This document shows, one piece after another, positions 40,731-50,998 of a stretch of 64,000 nt of DNA. Under the pieces are notes generated by a model, which was not told where the DNA came from, ran no database searches, and saw nothing but the letters and a program-made list of their open reading frames with translations. The stretch comes from Beaufortia kweichowensis. Taxonomy: Eukaryota; Chordata; Actinopteri; Cypriniformes; Gastromyzontidae. Where the stretch lies: assembly GCA_019155185.1 (NCBI GenBank), contig CM032809.1:10561200-10625199 (forward strand), in the 5' to 3' direction. Both the position numbers and the translations under genes were made by a program. Numbering within the stretch: the first letter of the stretch is position 1; each line of letters opens with the position of its first letter.

Positions 40731-40834
40731 CTTTAACTTATTCCTCAATTGTTACATAGTTACTGTCTGTCCATGTAAATGTTACCTGGACAGACTTTAA
40801 GATAAAGTTAAAAACCAGCATGTAAACATCTTGA

Positions 40835-40840
40835 TTTATT
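40835..40840 (-). terminator. sostdc1: Candidate sostdc1 poly(A) signal
   Basis: AATAAA on the minus strand in 'GTACAATAAATCAAG', about 400 nt after the stop codon. Another AATAAA at 41218-41223 lies only 20 nt past the stop and is an unlikely sole signal. Confidence 0.4.
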
Positions 40841-41242
40841 GTACTCTGTACATGCAACTGTATAAATGTGAACTGAAAATATTTATAAACTAACTATTGT
40901 ATAAAAAATATAAAAGAAAACTACTAAAAATGCAAATACAGCTGTACTAATATTTCAATTTCCAAATATTACTATGATTACTTTTAAGCCACCTGTGATC
41001 ATTGTTGTTTATATATTTAGGTTATTTGTACAAAACATACATTTAAAAGTACGCACACACACATTCATCACACAGTTGAAAGGGAATCCAAATGCAGAAA
41101 AGGAAAGATTAAAAATGAAAACAGGTCTTGTCACAATCCAAGGCAGTGTTATTGTAGTTCTGATTTACTTTCCTTCAAGGATCAGGTTTGCTGTGGTAAA
41201 GTCAATACTAATGTCACTTTATTCAGCACGTGAGATGTTCTT

Positions 41243-42352
41243 TTAAGGATTGTTCTTTGAGTTTTTATTTCTGCTCTTTTTCTTTTTGGGATTCTGCTGA
41301 GAATGATCCTTCGATGGAGTTTGATGTGCATGAGAGGAGTCGTTATGTTGGCGCGTATATCTCTTGCATGTGCAGGACGTGACGGCGGTGATCTTGTAGG
41401 TGCGCGTGCTGCCATCCAGACACTGCAGTTTGATGCGCTGAGTGCGCGTGCGGTCGGTGACGCAGCGCCATTCCTGCGCGTCACGTCTGTTCCAGTAGTG
41501 ACCGCCGATCCAGTTGGGCAGCAGGTGTGTGGGGAGACATTCCCCGGCGCACACTAACTCTTTCACGGGATTAAGGCTGGTGCACTGGCCGTCAGATATG
41601 TATTTGGTGGATCTCAGCTCTCTGCAACCAACCTGGTGCTGTTCTGTTGAAGAGAGAAACAAAAGATTAGCGAGGAATTACAATAACACTTAACATGATA
41701 GCGTCTAGACCTAACAAAGTTAACTATTTCACTACAGTAGATTTACTGTGGTATTTGTAAAATAAAAACATAGTAACCACAAATTTACCATTACCTCACA
41801 TAAAGGAACCGTACAGTAATTTAACCATATTTGTCATAAAATTGTGTATTTTAAAAACAATAATACAAATGGGGTTACATTCCATTAAAAACCATAGATA
41901 CTTTTACTATAATAAAATGATGGTTAATTTTCAAAAGACACGTTTAAAAAGTAATTAATGGCAATTGATTAATTATTAATAAACCAAGTACTAGTAAAAC
42001 AGTTGTCTTATTACAACTAGTCCCATAAATAATTGCACATGAAGCAGTATTTGTGTTACATATATAAAAGACAAACATACCAAATATGACTGAAGGAAAC
42101 TACTTAACAAAGAATGAATGTTTTCAAAAACACGCACTGTTAAGTAAAATACGCACCGGTTTGGTCTCTGGCGTCCGCGCGTCTCCCTCCGTTACGCGCT
42201 CGATTTAAAGAGGCATTATTCGGGGTCTCGTGGGAGGATGAAAGCACGCGCCCGTCAAACACTTCAGTGGCATCGTTTTTGAAAGCATGACAGCTTTTCA
42301 TCAGAAAGCAAAGCAGAAACAGCAGCTGGTATTCGTATGTGTTCAAGGGCAT
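41243..42352 (-). CDS. sostdc1: Sclerostin domain-containing protein 1 (Wise/ectodin/USAG-1)
   Basis: Secreted antagonist of BMPs and context-dependent modulator of Wnt signalling through LRP receptors. Two minus-strand exons, 42157-42352 and 41243-41643, join at ACCG|GTGCGT and CAACAG|AACAG to make 198 aa (human 206). Residues 1-23 are a signal peptide ending MKSCHA, followed by the family-typical FKNDATE. A sequon N46-A-S is present. The cystine-knot domain runs from C72 to C158 with eight cysteines (72, 86, 97, 101, 126, 140, 156, 158), including the knot motif C97-A-G-E-C101. P108-N-W-I-G keeps the sclerostin-type NXI loop. The tail is highly basic (PKKKKSRNKN). The loop after NWIGG is about four residues shorter than the human protein as I remember it. 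TATA and GC boxes lie just upstream. The a or b fish copy is undecided. Confidence 0.96.
41644..42156 (-). other. sostdc1: sostdc1 intron
   Basis: Short phase-1 intron in the position expected for the family, just before the cystine-knot domain. AT-rich, nothing else recognised. Confidence 0.9.
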
Positions 42353-42428
42353 TGCAGTGGATGAGGATGGAGTTTACTGTCTCTTTGAAAGTTTCGGGAA
42401 TTATAACATTACCTGTTACTCATGTATG

Positions 42429-42443
42429 TTTATATACCCGCCC
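42429..42443 (-). promoter_or_regulatory. sostdc1: sostdc1 core promoter: TATA box and GC box
   Basis: The minus-strand sequence 'GGGCGGGTATATAAACA' puts a GC box (42437-42443) directly against a strong TATA box (42429-42436), 77 bp upstream of the ATG. A start near 42400 and a 5' untranslated region of about 50 nt are implied. Confidence 0.7.
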
Positions 42444-42490
42444 ACTCTTTGAACAGCAGCAGCGCGTTGAGTGATAAGCGTGCTGGTAAT

Positions 42491-42520
42491 GGGCGTGTCC
42501 TCGTGCATCACCACGCCCAC
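42491..42520. promoter_or_regulatory. Inverted pair of GGGCGTG/CACGCCC boxes upstream of sostdc1
   Basis: 'GGGCGTGTCC' and 'CCACGCCCAC' lie 10 bp apart, about 60-85 bp upstream of the TATA box. Such CACCC/GC-type boxes are typical KLF/Sp sites. Binding is inferred from motif only. Confidence 0.4.
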
Positions 42521-44357
42521 ATATAAATCAACATTCTTCTTTACTGTGCTGTGACATGGTCATCTTTGCATTAATATGAAACTAAATAACATTATTTATA
42601 TCTAATATTTTATCTAGATGGAAAATATACCCTTTTATATTTATTTTATCAATTGTTATTTGTATATTTATTAGTATGAATCATATTATAAAGACAGCTA
42701 AACATCTTCATTACTGCAATGCAATAATCATCAGAGCCCAAAAAATCCTTACTGTGTAAAGGGATAATATGTTGTTACTTTAAGGATCTATTTTGATCTG
42801 ATAACCCTCAAAAATGAATTCAGTCAGTGCAATCACATATAGTAAGATGAATCAGGCAAATAAATAATAGATTTAGGTCAGTTTATAGTGAATTTATCAA
42901 AGCCTTTTTACAATAAGCAATTCTCATAGACTGACATTTCTATATCATTTGAACATAATAGTATTAAAAAACTTTTTAAATTACGTTTTGTTGAATTTCT
43001 GTATTTGGGAAATAAAATGTTTTACTATTTAATTGAGTAAGAAATAAGAATAAGAATTAAAATGCATGTTGCACAGATAACATTTTTTTATCAGACTTCA
43101 GAAATCTGCGGTTTTATGAGCAATAATATTGAGGGGTTTTTTTCTTACAAATGCATATGATCTTTTACAGTTGTATTATAGTGAAGGAAAGTAAGCATCA
43201 TTTTCTGAGTATCCTTTCATTCAAGTGAGTGCAAACTTAAAAGTGCACCTTTCACAGGATGACAGTGTTTCAGTTTTTGAAGAAGAAATGTGAATGACTT
43301 TCAGTGCAGAATAAAGTTTTCGAGGACATTTAGATCCCTTACAAGTGTGTGTTATGCATGCAGCTCGAGTCAGTGCTGTAAAGTACAGGCATGCATGACA
43401 AAACCCGTGAAACACTATAGCCTTGGATTATTTTACCCCAAAATTATCCAAACAGGTGCCTCAGATGAGCTCACCAAATGAATGTGCATAACACAAATGA
43501 CACGGAGGAAACACAAAAGCCCAATGATCACTTTCTTCCACCGAAAATGTGTGGCTCCCCCAGTAGTGTCCAGTTTCACGCTCTCCTCGGGCATTTACGA
43601 TTAATTCATTTCGCTTGTCCACAGGTACACTTTTCCTTTGATTCAGGCAAAAAAACTGTTTAATATTGTGCAGGACTTGCTGTATTGTCAAAGACTGCCT
43701 TAAAATGTGTTTCAAAAGCCACTGCTGTCAAAATGATCTCTTATACCTATAAAGCACTGTTAGTCATATCAGTTGGGGGGAGTTTATTGGGGATAACTCA
43801 ATATGCAACCTCAGGGCTTGAAAGAGGAATATCAAAGTCATGCGATACGATGCGGCATTCGCTAATTTCTGCATCTGAAAACCGGATATTTGAGATAGTC
43901 CTTTTATGAAGCCGTAATGACTGTGACATGGTCATAGATGGAGACAGGAGAGGGATGAATCTCGGGGGAAACAGAGAGGCTACAGCACTGACTTATGGGT
44001 ATATTGACATGCGAAGTGACAAGTGTGTGCTAAAAAGACCCTGGTTTGGCCTACAGGGTGAGATAGTCCCCTGGGATGAGGGGATGTGGGGACTGGGAAC
44101 AAAGCACTCTGGTACAGATGGAGCCTTCTATAGAATTCTGAGCGAGTGCCTTAGGATGTGTTCAACAGGATGAAGTGTGGGAAAGTCTACAGAGGAGATC
44201 CCTGCTCTTACAAAACTCACTGTACTTAAAATGGGATGTTCTCATAATAGTCATAAAACATCTTTCTATACTAACTGATGCTGATAATGCATCTTAACAG
44301 TCACTGCACATATTGAGCATACACATGACAATGCACTCTCAAAACTACAAAATAAAA

Positions 44358-44378
44358 ATATATATATATATATATATA
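44358..44378. repeat. (TA)n microsatellite
   Basis: About ten TA units directly adjoining the left end of the foldback MITE at 44381. Confidence 0.9.
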
Positions 44379-44380
44379 GT

Positions 44381-44644
44381 TTAAAGGGATAGTTCACCCC
44401 CCAAAAAATTCTTTTATTATTTACTCACCCTCATGTCGTGTCAAACCTGTATAACTTTCTTGCTTCAGCAGAACACAGAAGAAGATATTTTGCAAAACGC
44501 TGGTTTCCAGCACCCATTCACTTTCATAATATGGACACAAAGTACAATAGAGGTCAATGGGTTTCGCGTTTTGCTAAATATCTTCTTCTGTGTTCCACAA
44601 AAGAAAGAATCATATACAGGGTTTGGGGTGAACTATCCCTTTAA
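44381..44644. mobile_element. Complete foldback MITE with perfect 20-bp terminal inverted repeats
   Basis: Left end 'TTAAAGGGATAGTTCACCCC' (44381-44400) and right end 'GGGGTGAACTATCCCTTTAA' (44625-44644) are exact reverse complements. Inside, 'ACAGAAGAAGATATTTTGC' pairs with 'CTAAATATCTTCTTCTGTG', so most of the element folds on itself. No transposase is encoded. TTAA at both outer ends would fit a TTAA target duplication but is also part of the palindrome. Relatives lie at 30.7, 32.35 and 57.76 kb. Confidence 0.9.
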
Positions 44645-44652
44645 TTTTTTTA

Positions 44653-44706
44653 AACAAGTTGCTTTGGATAAAAGCGTCAGCTAAATGCCTAAATGTAAAT
44701 GTAAAA
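44653..44706 (+). repeat. SINE/LINE-type 3' tail
   Basis: 'GTTGCTTTGGATAAAAGCG' then 'TCAGCTAAATGCCTAAATG' is the characteristic fish SINE tail. The matching body may lie on the other side of the MITE: 'ATTGAGCATACACATGACAA' with 'TGCACTCTC' at about 44313-44341 resembles the SINE middle region. That would make this a SINE split by the MITE. Confidence 0.65.
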
Positions 44707-45654
44707 TGTGTTTTAATTTTTAGGTATTTTTTAAATTTAACTAAAACCTTTTTATTAATGTCTTTATTTATTTTTTTAGTTTGTGTTGATTGTTATGAAA
44801 ATTGATTGTTATGAATATGTCAATTATATATGTCTTAGACCATCAATATATAGTTTGTCATGATTAGATCAGAATTCAACTATGAAATATTAAAGTGAAT
44901 AGTAAAATAAACTAAGTGTTCCCGCTGTGGAATGATGACAGTTAACAGGTTAAAAATTTGCCTATTTATTCTATTTATATTTTAAATCACCAATTTTAAC
45001 AAGTGAGGTTTACCCTCAAGAAGCTTATGTTTTGTAAAGAACACTGCAAATCTCTTCGGTTAGAACATGCAAAAAATGATGGATTCTTTCAAGTAAATAG
45101 TACACAATATACTGGTAGTGAACTTGAGCTCACACCTGACGTACAGAGGATGGATGCTGCCTTCTGGTGGCACAACTGCGCAATTACTGTCACATCACAG
45201 CAGAGCATTAGCATGTAATAATTACATTAACACCATTGTCTCTAAATATCAAGGTTTAGACTAAATGTAGTCGTTATAGACTAAGGTTGTAGACTAATAT
45301 CAAGATTCTAGTTTCAATAGCAAACTATCACAAAAAATGAAACAAAGATAAAACTCATTTAAAAATAAAAAAGTATTAAAATGTTAGATAATACAATAAT
45401 TTAAAATAAATAAAATAAAGTGTTTGACTTTATAATCCTTGAGCACTCAATGTGAAGCAACATTCTCTAAAGAAAATACTGTTTCTCTGAGTGTCACACA
45501 TGTGCCTGAAGTCCTAATCAGATGCTTAACAACAGCTCATGGTGTCCCATAAAATACAGTGTACCGATTGCAAGCACTCTGAGTCTAAACATGATGCTTA
45601 TGAATGTTCATCTATGAGCCAACTTGAAAATAACAGGCCACATATTTGTGTGTG

Positions 45655-48600
45655 TCAGTCCTGCTCAGCGCAGGGAGCATCCGCGGAGGTATCCGGGGTA
45701 TCATCAAAAGCACAGTGAGAAATCGCACACTCTGAAAAGCCCAGACAAAGAGCCAGCATAGAGCTGGCAGCCGCCTCTGCATCCCGGTCATCAGCTGAAG
45801 GGAAACAAATGTCATCAAAACAATCATCAGCAACAACAACAAATGCCATGTTCCATCTTTTACTCTAAACATTTAATCTCTCACTTTGTTGCATCACTAA
45901 GCAAGACACATTCATTAAAATCACCAGTAGAAAGACAAACAAAAAAAAAAAAAAAAACCTTGTTTTCTTTCCCCTACAGGTATTTATCTAGCACTGCATA
46001 ACATTGTAAACTTAGGAAAGCACTTCTTAGTACTATTGCTGCTGCTTTTGATCGTATCGTTTCATTAGCTAACACTGTTGAGCTTTACCACTGCTGGAGA
46101 AATGACTCCATCTGGCCGGGCTGTTTCGCTGGAGGTCTCGCTTCTGCACAGAGGCTCTGCACTGTCTCTTATGGGTGAACCAGTGCAGTTTCTGACATGT
46201 CTGCCCACAGTAGACAATCTGCAGAAACATGAAAAGAATTATGGAAAATAGTGCTCAAGATATCACAATCTCTAACAAATTATATTACAAATCAAATCAA
46301 ATAATGTATAGAAATATTATATAAAAATTGACTGACTTAACTTATACAATTCTTCAATTTAAGTTTTGCTTCATTTGCTTTATGGTACAAAAATTGCAGA
46401 TTTGTTTTAAAAGATGTGTCAATAAACATTAGGATTTCCTTGCTTGAGTTTAGGGAAATTGCATCTACAGTTACTGAATCAGCCACCTTACTTACTTGCA
46501 GCAATCTGACATTCATAAATATGATTAGATATATTATATAAGATATTATTAAATATATAATAATAATATAAATTATATAACGTTATAGTACCCTTTAATA
46601 CAAATGCTACAAAATGTTCTGTAACGCTTATAATTGTTGAAGATACATCATAATTATTCTAGGAAAGTGAAAACACCAAGTGAAAGTACCATTTTACAGA
46701 AGGAGCATTTCTTGTCAGCACCCCTCTCCCCACATGTAGCACAGTACTCGGTGTCCATAAGCACCATCTGGCCCGTCAATGCCTGTGTCAGAACCGAGAA
46801 GGCTGTCTGGTCCTTCCCCTGGAAACAAAAGTAAAGCTGTAAAACACATGTATATAACATAAAATATAATGTAATGTAATGTAATGTAATGTAATGTAAT
46901 GTAATATTTTTGAAAACAAAACATTTATTTTTATTATTATTTTTAATCAATTATGATTTTTTTTACATGTGTAAATCTGGAAATTGAAAAAGCCAGCCAA
47001 AATAAGGCTACTGCAAATTTAGAAAAATGCTCTAATAAAAAATTTCTCACATGAACAAATTACATTTTGTATTTTTTTAACCTGTTGTCTGTCACTGTTT
47101 CACAGATTATTTCACTGTTCACTTTAATATTTCATAGTAGAATTTTGGAATAGTCTAAGACACAAGAAAAACTATTTCACAAATTTTCATAACAAGCTAC
47201 AAAAAATTATTTAAAAAATGTTAATGTTATCTTTAAAAATACCTCAAATTAAAAAAAATATCTAACAAGATCTTGAGGCTACGTGAGGATGACTGACATT
47301 TGAAATAAAATGTGTTTTTGCATATATTTTTCATAAAAGCACACTGACAATTTCCACAGGTGCTATGCTTTGGACCAGCTGCTGCAGGAGAGTTGCCTCA
47401 CAATAAGGAAATTTCCGGATGCAATCTCTGATAAACTTCTCCTGGTACTGAGGGAAGCCATCAGCATCCCGTCCTTTCAGAAGGCTTGTAAATAGAAGAA
47501 TCACAATAAATGATTACTGAGCATCCTCAGCATCACAAGACCTGAAGACCCTAACGATGATGTCACCTCTTAAGTAGAGCATCCAGCGTATGGTCACGGT
47601 CCTGCAGGTAGGCCAGGCACTTCTGCAGCACGCAGCTGATGTAGTGCATTTTCATGGCCAGAACCTCGTTCATGTCCTGCTGTTTCACACACTGCTCACA
47701 GAGCAGATCCATCACACGGTAGCACTTCTCCAGAGCGTCCACGTCCACCAGTAAGGGATTCTCCTTTACCAGCATCACCATCTGAAATGCACAGGAGATT
47801 GAAAAAGCTCTTGAAAAATGGGACAGAAGCAGTACTCGCAATGCATGTTTCATGAAGAAAACTTGTTCTCACGCTACATGATTCTGTCAACTGAACCCTG
47901 CTGAGTGTGGAGTTCAGACACCTTACTCATCACAAATCTGTGTATGTGAGACAGCTATGATAGCGTGTGTAGATGGCATTCCAGATCTGCCACAAAGATC
48001 ACACGCAAATCCGTACTAGAGAAACTACGGATCAAATTACTCTCTGCGTCCATCAACATTCAGCTTCTTTATGAAAATGCACAGAGATATGCGGAGCTGC
48101 ATTGAAATAGAGGCCACGCTTATGCACTCTTCTGCAATATCACGAGGATATTTTTAGATGGAATAAAAGCAGAAGGCATGTTGGCTAGTGCAAACTGATG
48201 CTTTCCCCGGTCATGTGACCTTGCATGAAATTCTTATAGATCAGTGTTATAGAAACATGCAGTAGATATGTTCCAGTAACAGTGTTAGGGTTTGTGTCAA
48301 TCCTGGGGTTTACTGGTGCCTATGTTAAATAAAAACATTGAAACATGAACTTGGGAGTTCTTACCTTCACTGGGTTTAGGTTGGTAGTCATGATGATTTT
48401 GTGTAAGGGATCTGCTAGTTTAGGAGGTAGTTTGGGTTCGCATTCTGAGCCTTGGGGTCTGGTGTAGTATTCCAGCCTCGCACGAGAAAAGAAATTGTTA
48501 ATCACTGTCACACAGTCATGCTGACCTGCACAGATGGGAAAGTGAAGGACAAGAAAAGAGATTAGGTGTTCACATTAGCAAGGAAAGTATGTATGCACGT

Positions 48601-50523
48601 GTGTCTGTGGATGTCTCACCCACAAAGGCAGCCATCTGAGCAGCAGTCCGTCCCACGGAGTTAACAAGGTCTGTCTCTGCTCCAGCATCTAATATCATCT
48701 CTGTAATTTCTGTGTTACCTGTGGGATTATTTCAATCGTTAGTATATGAACTTAATTTAATCACACTTTACAGATTTTTCTTTGTATACTATGTACAGTA
48801 TATGGATATTTTTGTTGACATAATTATTTATTCCCATGTTCTATGCTTTTCATACAACTGACTGTACTATTGACCTATATTGCATTAAAAAATAGCAGCT
48901 GTGCATTTTTTACCTATTACCGCAACACATTTTTATATTGATTTCTTGAATCATACAAAATAAGATTTTTTTCATAAATAAAATTAGATCCTTAAATAGT
49001 GTGTATACTATTGCATGAAACATGTAGTCAAATGACCTGACATAGCATTTGTTTTACAGTGTAGACGGCAGGCGACAAATGCTTTTGTTCCAATGTGACC
49101 CGCTTGAAGGTTAGATAAGAAACAACTTGTTGTTGTTTTCACACGCAGTTATCTGTGAGAGTAAGTTTACCTGAGAGTCCAGCAAACATGAGGGCGGTGT
49201 AACCATACGCATGCTCATTGCAGTTGACGTCAGCACCGTGCTGCAGCAGCAGTCTGCACATGTCCGCTTGGCCCTTATAGGCGGCGTGCATCAGAGGGGT
49301 CGTACCATACTGCCAAAACACAGGAGAAGGGCTTTTAAAAATGCTTTCACCATTCTTTTAAGCTGCATGACTCAAAAGCAAATGACATTTCCCCTTTGCA
49401 TGACATTTCCCCTTTGAATATCCAGGAAATGTGTCTGCATTATGGCAATTTTGACAAAAACGCTGGCAATTGTTGAGGGTGACATGAGCTGGTGAGTCAT
49501 AATCTTTGTTGCTCCTGGCTGAAGTTGAAAGTCTGCGTTGGTGGCGCGACACATCTGATTTTGACAGACTGGAAAGACTTCTTAAACTGCTGTTTCTAAC
49601 CATTCTGCACTTAAAAGACCTCAAGTAGCCTGTAGGTTACATTTAGTGGCATGTCTCCATTATCGCAACACTTAAGTACTACATCCTCCACTCAGGAGTC
49701 TCTGCCATATGCTTGAATAACAATGTACAACATATGCTGTCATCTTACCGGCCCACCAGCCACTGCACTTGTTTACATAAGGGCTAATCGTAAGGTAAGT
49801 CATATAATACAGCTGTTAACAGTGCAAGACTTATGCATATGCAGTAAATGAGGGGACATTAAAATATCATAAGCATGAATATCAGTTATGCTTTGTTTTA
49901 TTAGTAAAACCCAGCAAGCCATGTATGATGCTTTAATGTGCTGTAAATGGCTAAACGTTATGTTCTTACCTCATCCAGACAGTTTACTCGTACATTTGAA
50001 TTGCTGAGCAGCTGGATTGCCTCTTGCACATCCCCTGAAAACACATTTTAAGGGTTTAAACCAAAAAGTAAAAAAGTGATTGTACATAATGATCCACAAT
50101 ACACCACATTTGAAAGAAATGCTGCTTTGCAAAAAATGTTTTTATTTTAACTATCCTTTCCATGTTATGTCAGGATGTAGAAAAATAAAATTTTAAGACC
50201 AGCTGCAATCTTTTAAATAAATAAACATATTTTTAATAAATGTATATATAGTGAATTATAATATTGAGGCAGACTATGTGAACCACACATTAAATAATCT
50301 CCTGTGTCTCTCTAATATCAATTTTAAGTATATTTTACATGAAACTAATAAATGTAAATAGACAAAACATTGTCTAAACACTTTTAAAACATCAAGATAC
50401 ATAGAATTAAAAATTAGAGAAAGAAAAGTTTTAAATACCTGAAGCAGCCACCTGTAGCATCTCTCTCTCTTCACATGTCAGATCACCTTTCTTCGGAGGG
50501 CTCGTGCTCTCTTCCGTCGTCAT
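45655..50523 (-). CDS. ankmy2: Ankyrin repeat and MYND domain-containing protein 2
   Basis: Cytosolic/ciliary adaptor; mammalian ANKMY2 with FKBP38 helps adenylyl cyclases reach cilia and so affects Hedgehog signalling. Ten minus-strand exons: 50439-50523, 49970-50034, 49171-49309, 48620-48718, 48365-48525, 47567-47781, 47349-47484, 46690-46818, 46089-46218, 45655-45794. They sum to 1299 nt, 432 aa (human 441), with all junction phases consistent. Start MTTEESTSPPKKGDLT has A at -3. Ankyrin repeats cover about residues 46-135 (TPLMHAAYKGQADMCRLLL, GYTALMFAGLSG, VGRTAAQMAAFVG). The MYND zinc finger is residues 326-363: CATCGERG, KKCSFCKM, YCGQTCQKLHW, HKRQC; the eight ligands are intact. The donor after the seventh exon is weak (ATT|GTCAGT), chosen because it gives the conserved PVEIGKDQTAFSVL. 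The last 60 residues diverge strongly from mammals. Confidence 0.96.
45941..45958. repeat. Poly-A run
   Basis: About 18 consecutive A in the last ankmy2 intron, on the plus strand. On the transcribed minus strand it is a T tract about 150 nt upstream of the last acceptor. Not obviously part of a retroelement. Confidence 0.85.
46219..50438 (-). other. ankmy2: ankmy2 introns longer than 300 bp
   Basis: The gaps 46219-46689, 46819-47348, 47782-48364, 48719-49170, 49310-49969 and 50035-50438 hold AT-rich intron sequence. Named contents are the pentanucleotide array at 46.87 kb and an 18-bp tandem duplication at 49382-49417 ('ATGACATTTCCCCTTTG' twice). Elsewhere nothing was recognised. Confidence 0.8.
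46867..46915. repeat. (TAATG)n pentanucleotide microsatellite
   Basis: About ten uninterrupted TAATG units in ankmy2 intron 7. Read in frame on the minus strand it gives a repeating ITLHY peptide, which is an artefact. Confidence 0.95.
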
Positions 50524-50929
50524 TTTAGCAACAATTATTTATTGTTCATTTATTTATTTTTAAATAGAAGTAATGTATTCCTGTGAAATGTGTTTCTTTA
50601 GGACACACGCCTAAGCGTTAAACGCAATTGCATGAAAATCTGAGCAATTTATAATAACAGAGCACTCAAGAGTTCAAAAAAAGAAACATGAGTGGAGCCA
50701 TACCACTTCAGAAACAAAAAGGGGGGACGAATATCAGGCTGAGAGAAAAATACAAAGAATTAAGCATTGCGGTTATAATATTTCTATTTTACACACTAGT
50801 CTAAACTAAAAGAGAATTTTAGATAAAGCACATTACGTTTAAATTGAATAAGATGTAATAATAAATTGACATGTCGTTCAGGCTACACCTCATGAGAGTA
50901 GATCGGTCCAGTTGTACTTAACTTGCCTG

Positions 50930-50998
50930 CTCAAAATTGTCGTGTGAGATACTGCGTACAGCGGTGCTCGAGCTCGTGACAGAGGACACCACGGACAG
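50930..50998 (+). other. bzw2: Candidate non-coding first exon of bzw2 (promoter-shared form)
   Basis: A CpG-bearing stretch ('TACAGCGGTGCTCGAGCTCG') ends at 'CGGACAG|GTAAAT', a good donor. It lies about 475 bp from the ankmy2 ATG, the arrangement expected for a shared bidirectional promoter as in mammals. The left edge is unknown. A rival first exon ends at 53772. Confidence 0.35.

Larger units (their letters stand above)
21230..40834. other. Gene desert between meox2 and sostdc1
   Basis: No protein exon was recognised across almost 20 kb. In human the corresponding interval holds CRPPA (ISPD), but none of its cytidylyltransferase motifs is visible in any frame. Contents that can be named: a candidate meox2 upstream element at 22.9-23.3 kb, a SINE head at 25.3 kb, a balanced-composition patch at 26.0-26.3 kb, foldback MITE fragments at 30.7 and 32.35 kb, a tRNA-type SINE at 33.3 kb, a palindrome at 36.33 kb, a SINE tail at 37.15 kb, and further candidate islands at 34.2-34.4, 38.2-38.5 and 40.4-40.7 kb. 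The remainder is AT-rich sequence without visible structure. Confidence 0.6.
42530..45600. other. Intergenic sequence between sostdc1 and ankmy2
   Basis: No exon recognised. Human LRRC72 occupies this position, but no leucine-rich repeat pattern (LxxLxLxxN) is visible in any frame. Contains a (TA) run, a complete foldback MITE and a SINE tail at 44.3-44.7 kb. The segment 43.2-44.2 kb is unique and somewhat less AT-rich. The rest is AT-rich with nothing visible. Confidence 0.65.

Noticed and set aside
46654..46950. Open frames with repeating ITLHY peptide extending the eighth ankmy2 exon
   Set aside because: The repeat is the (TAATG) microsatellite in the intron; the exon begins at 46818 after a clear acceptor.
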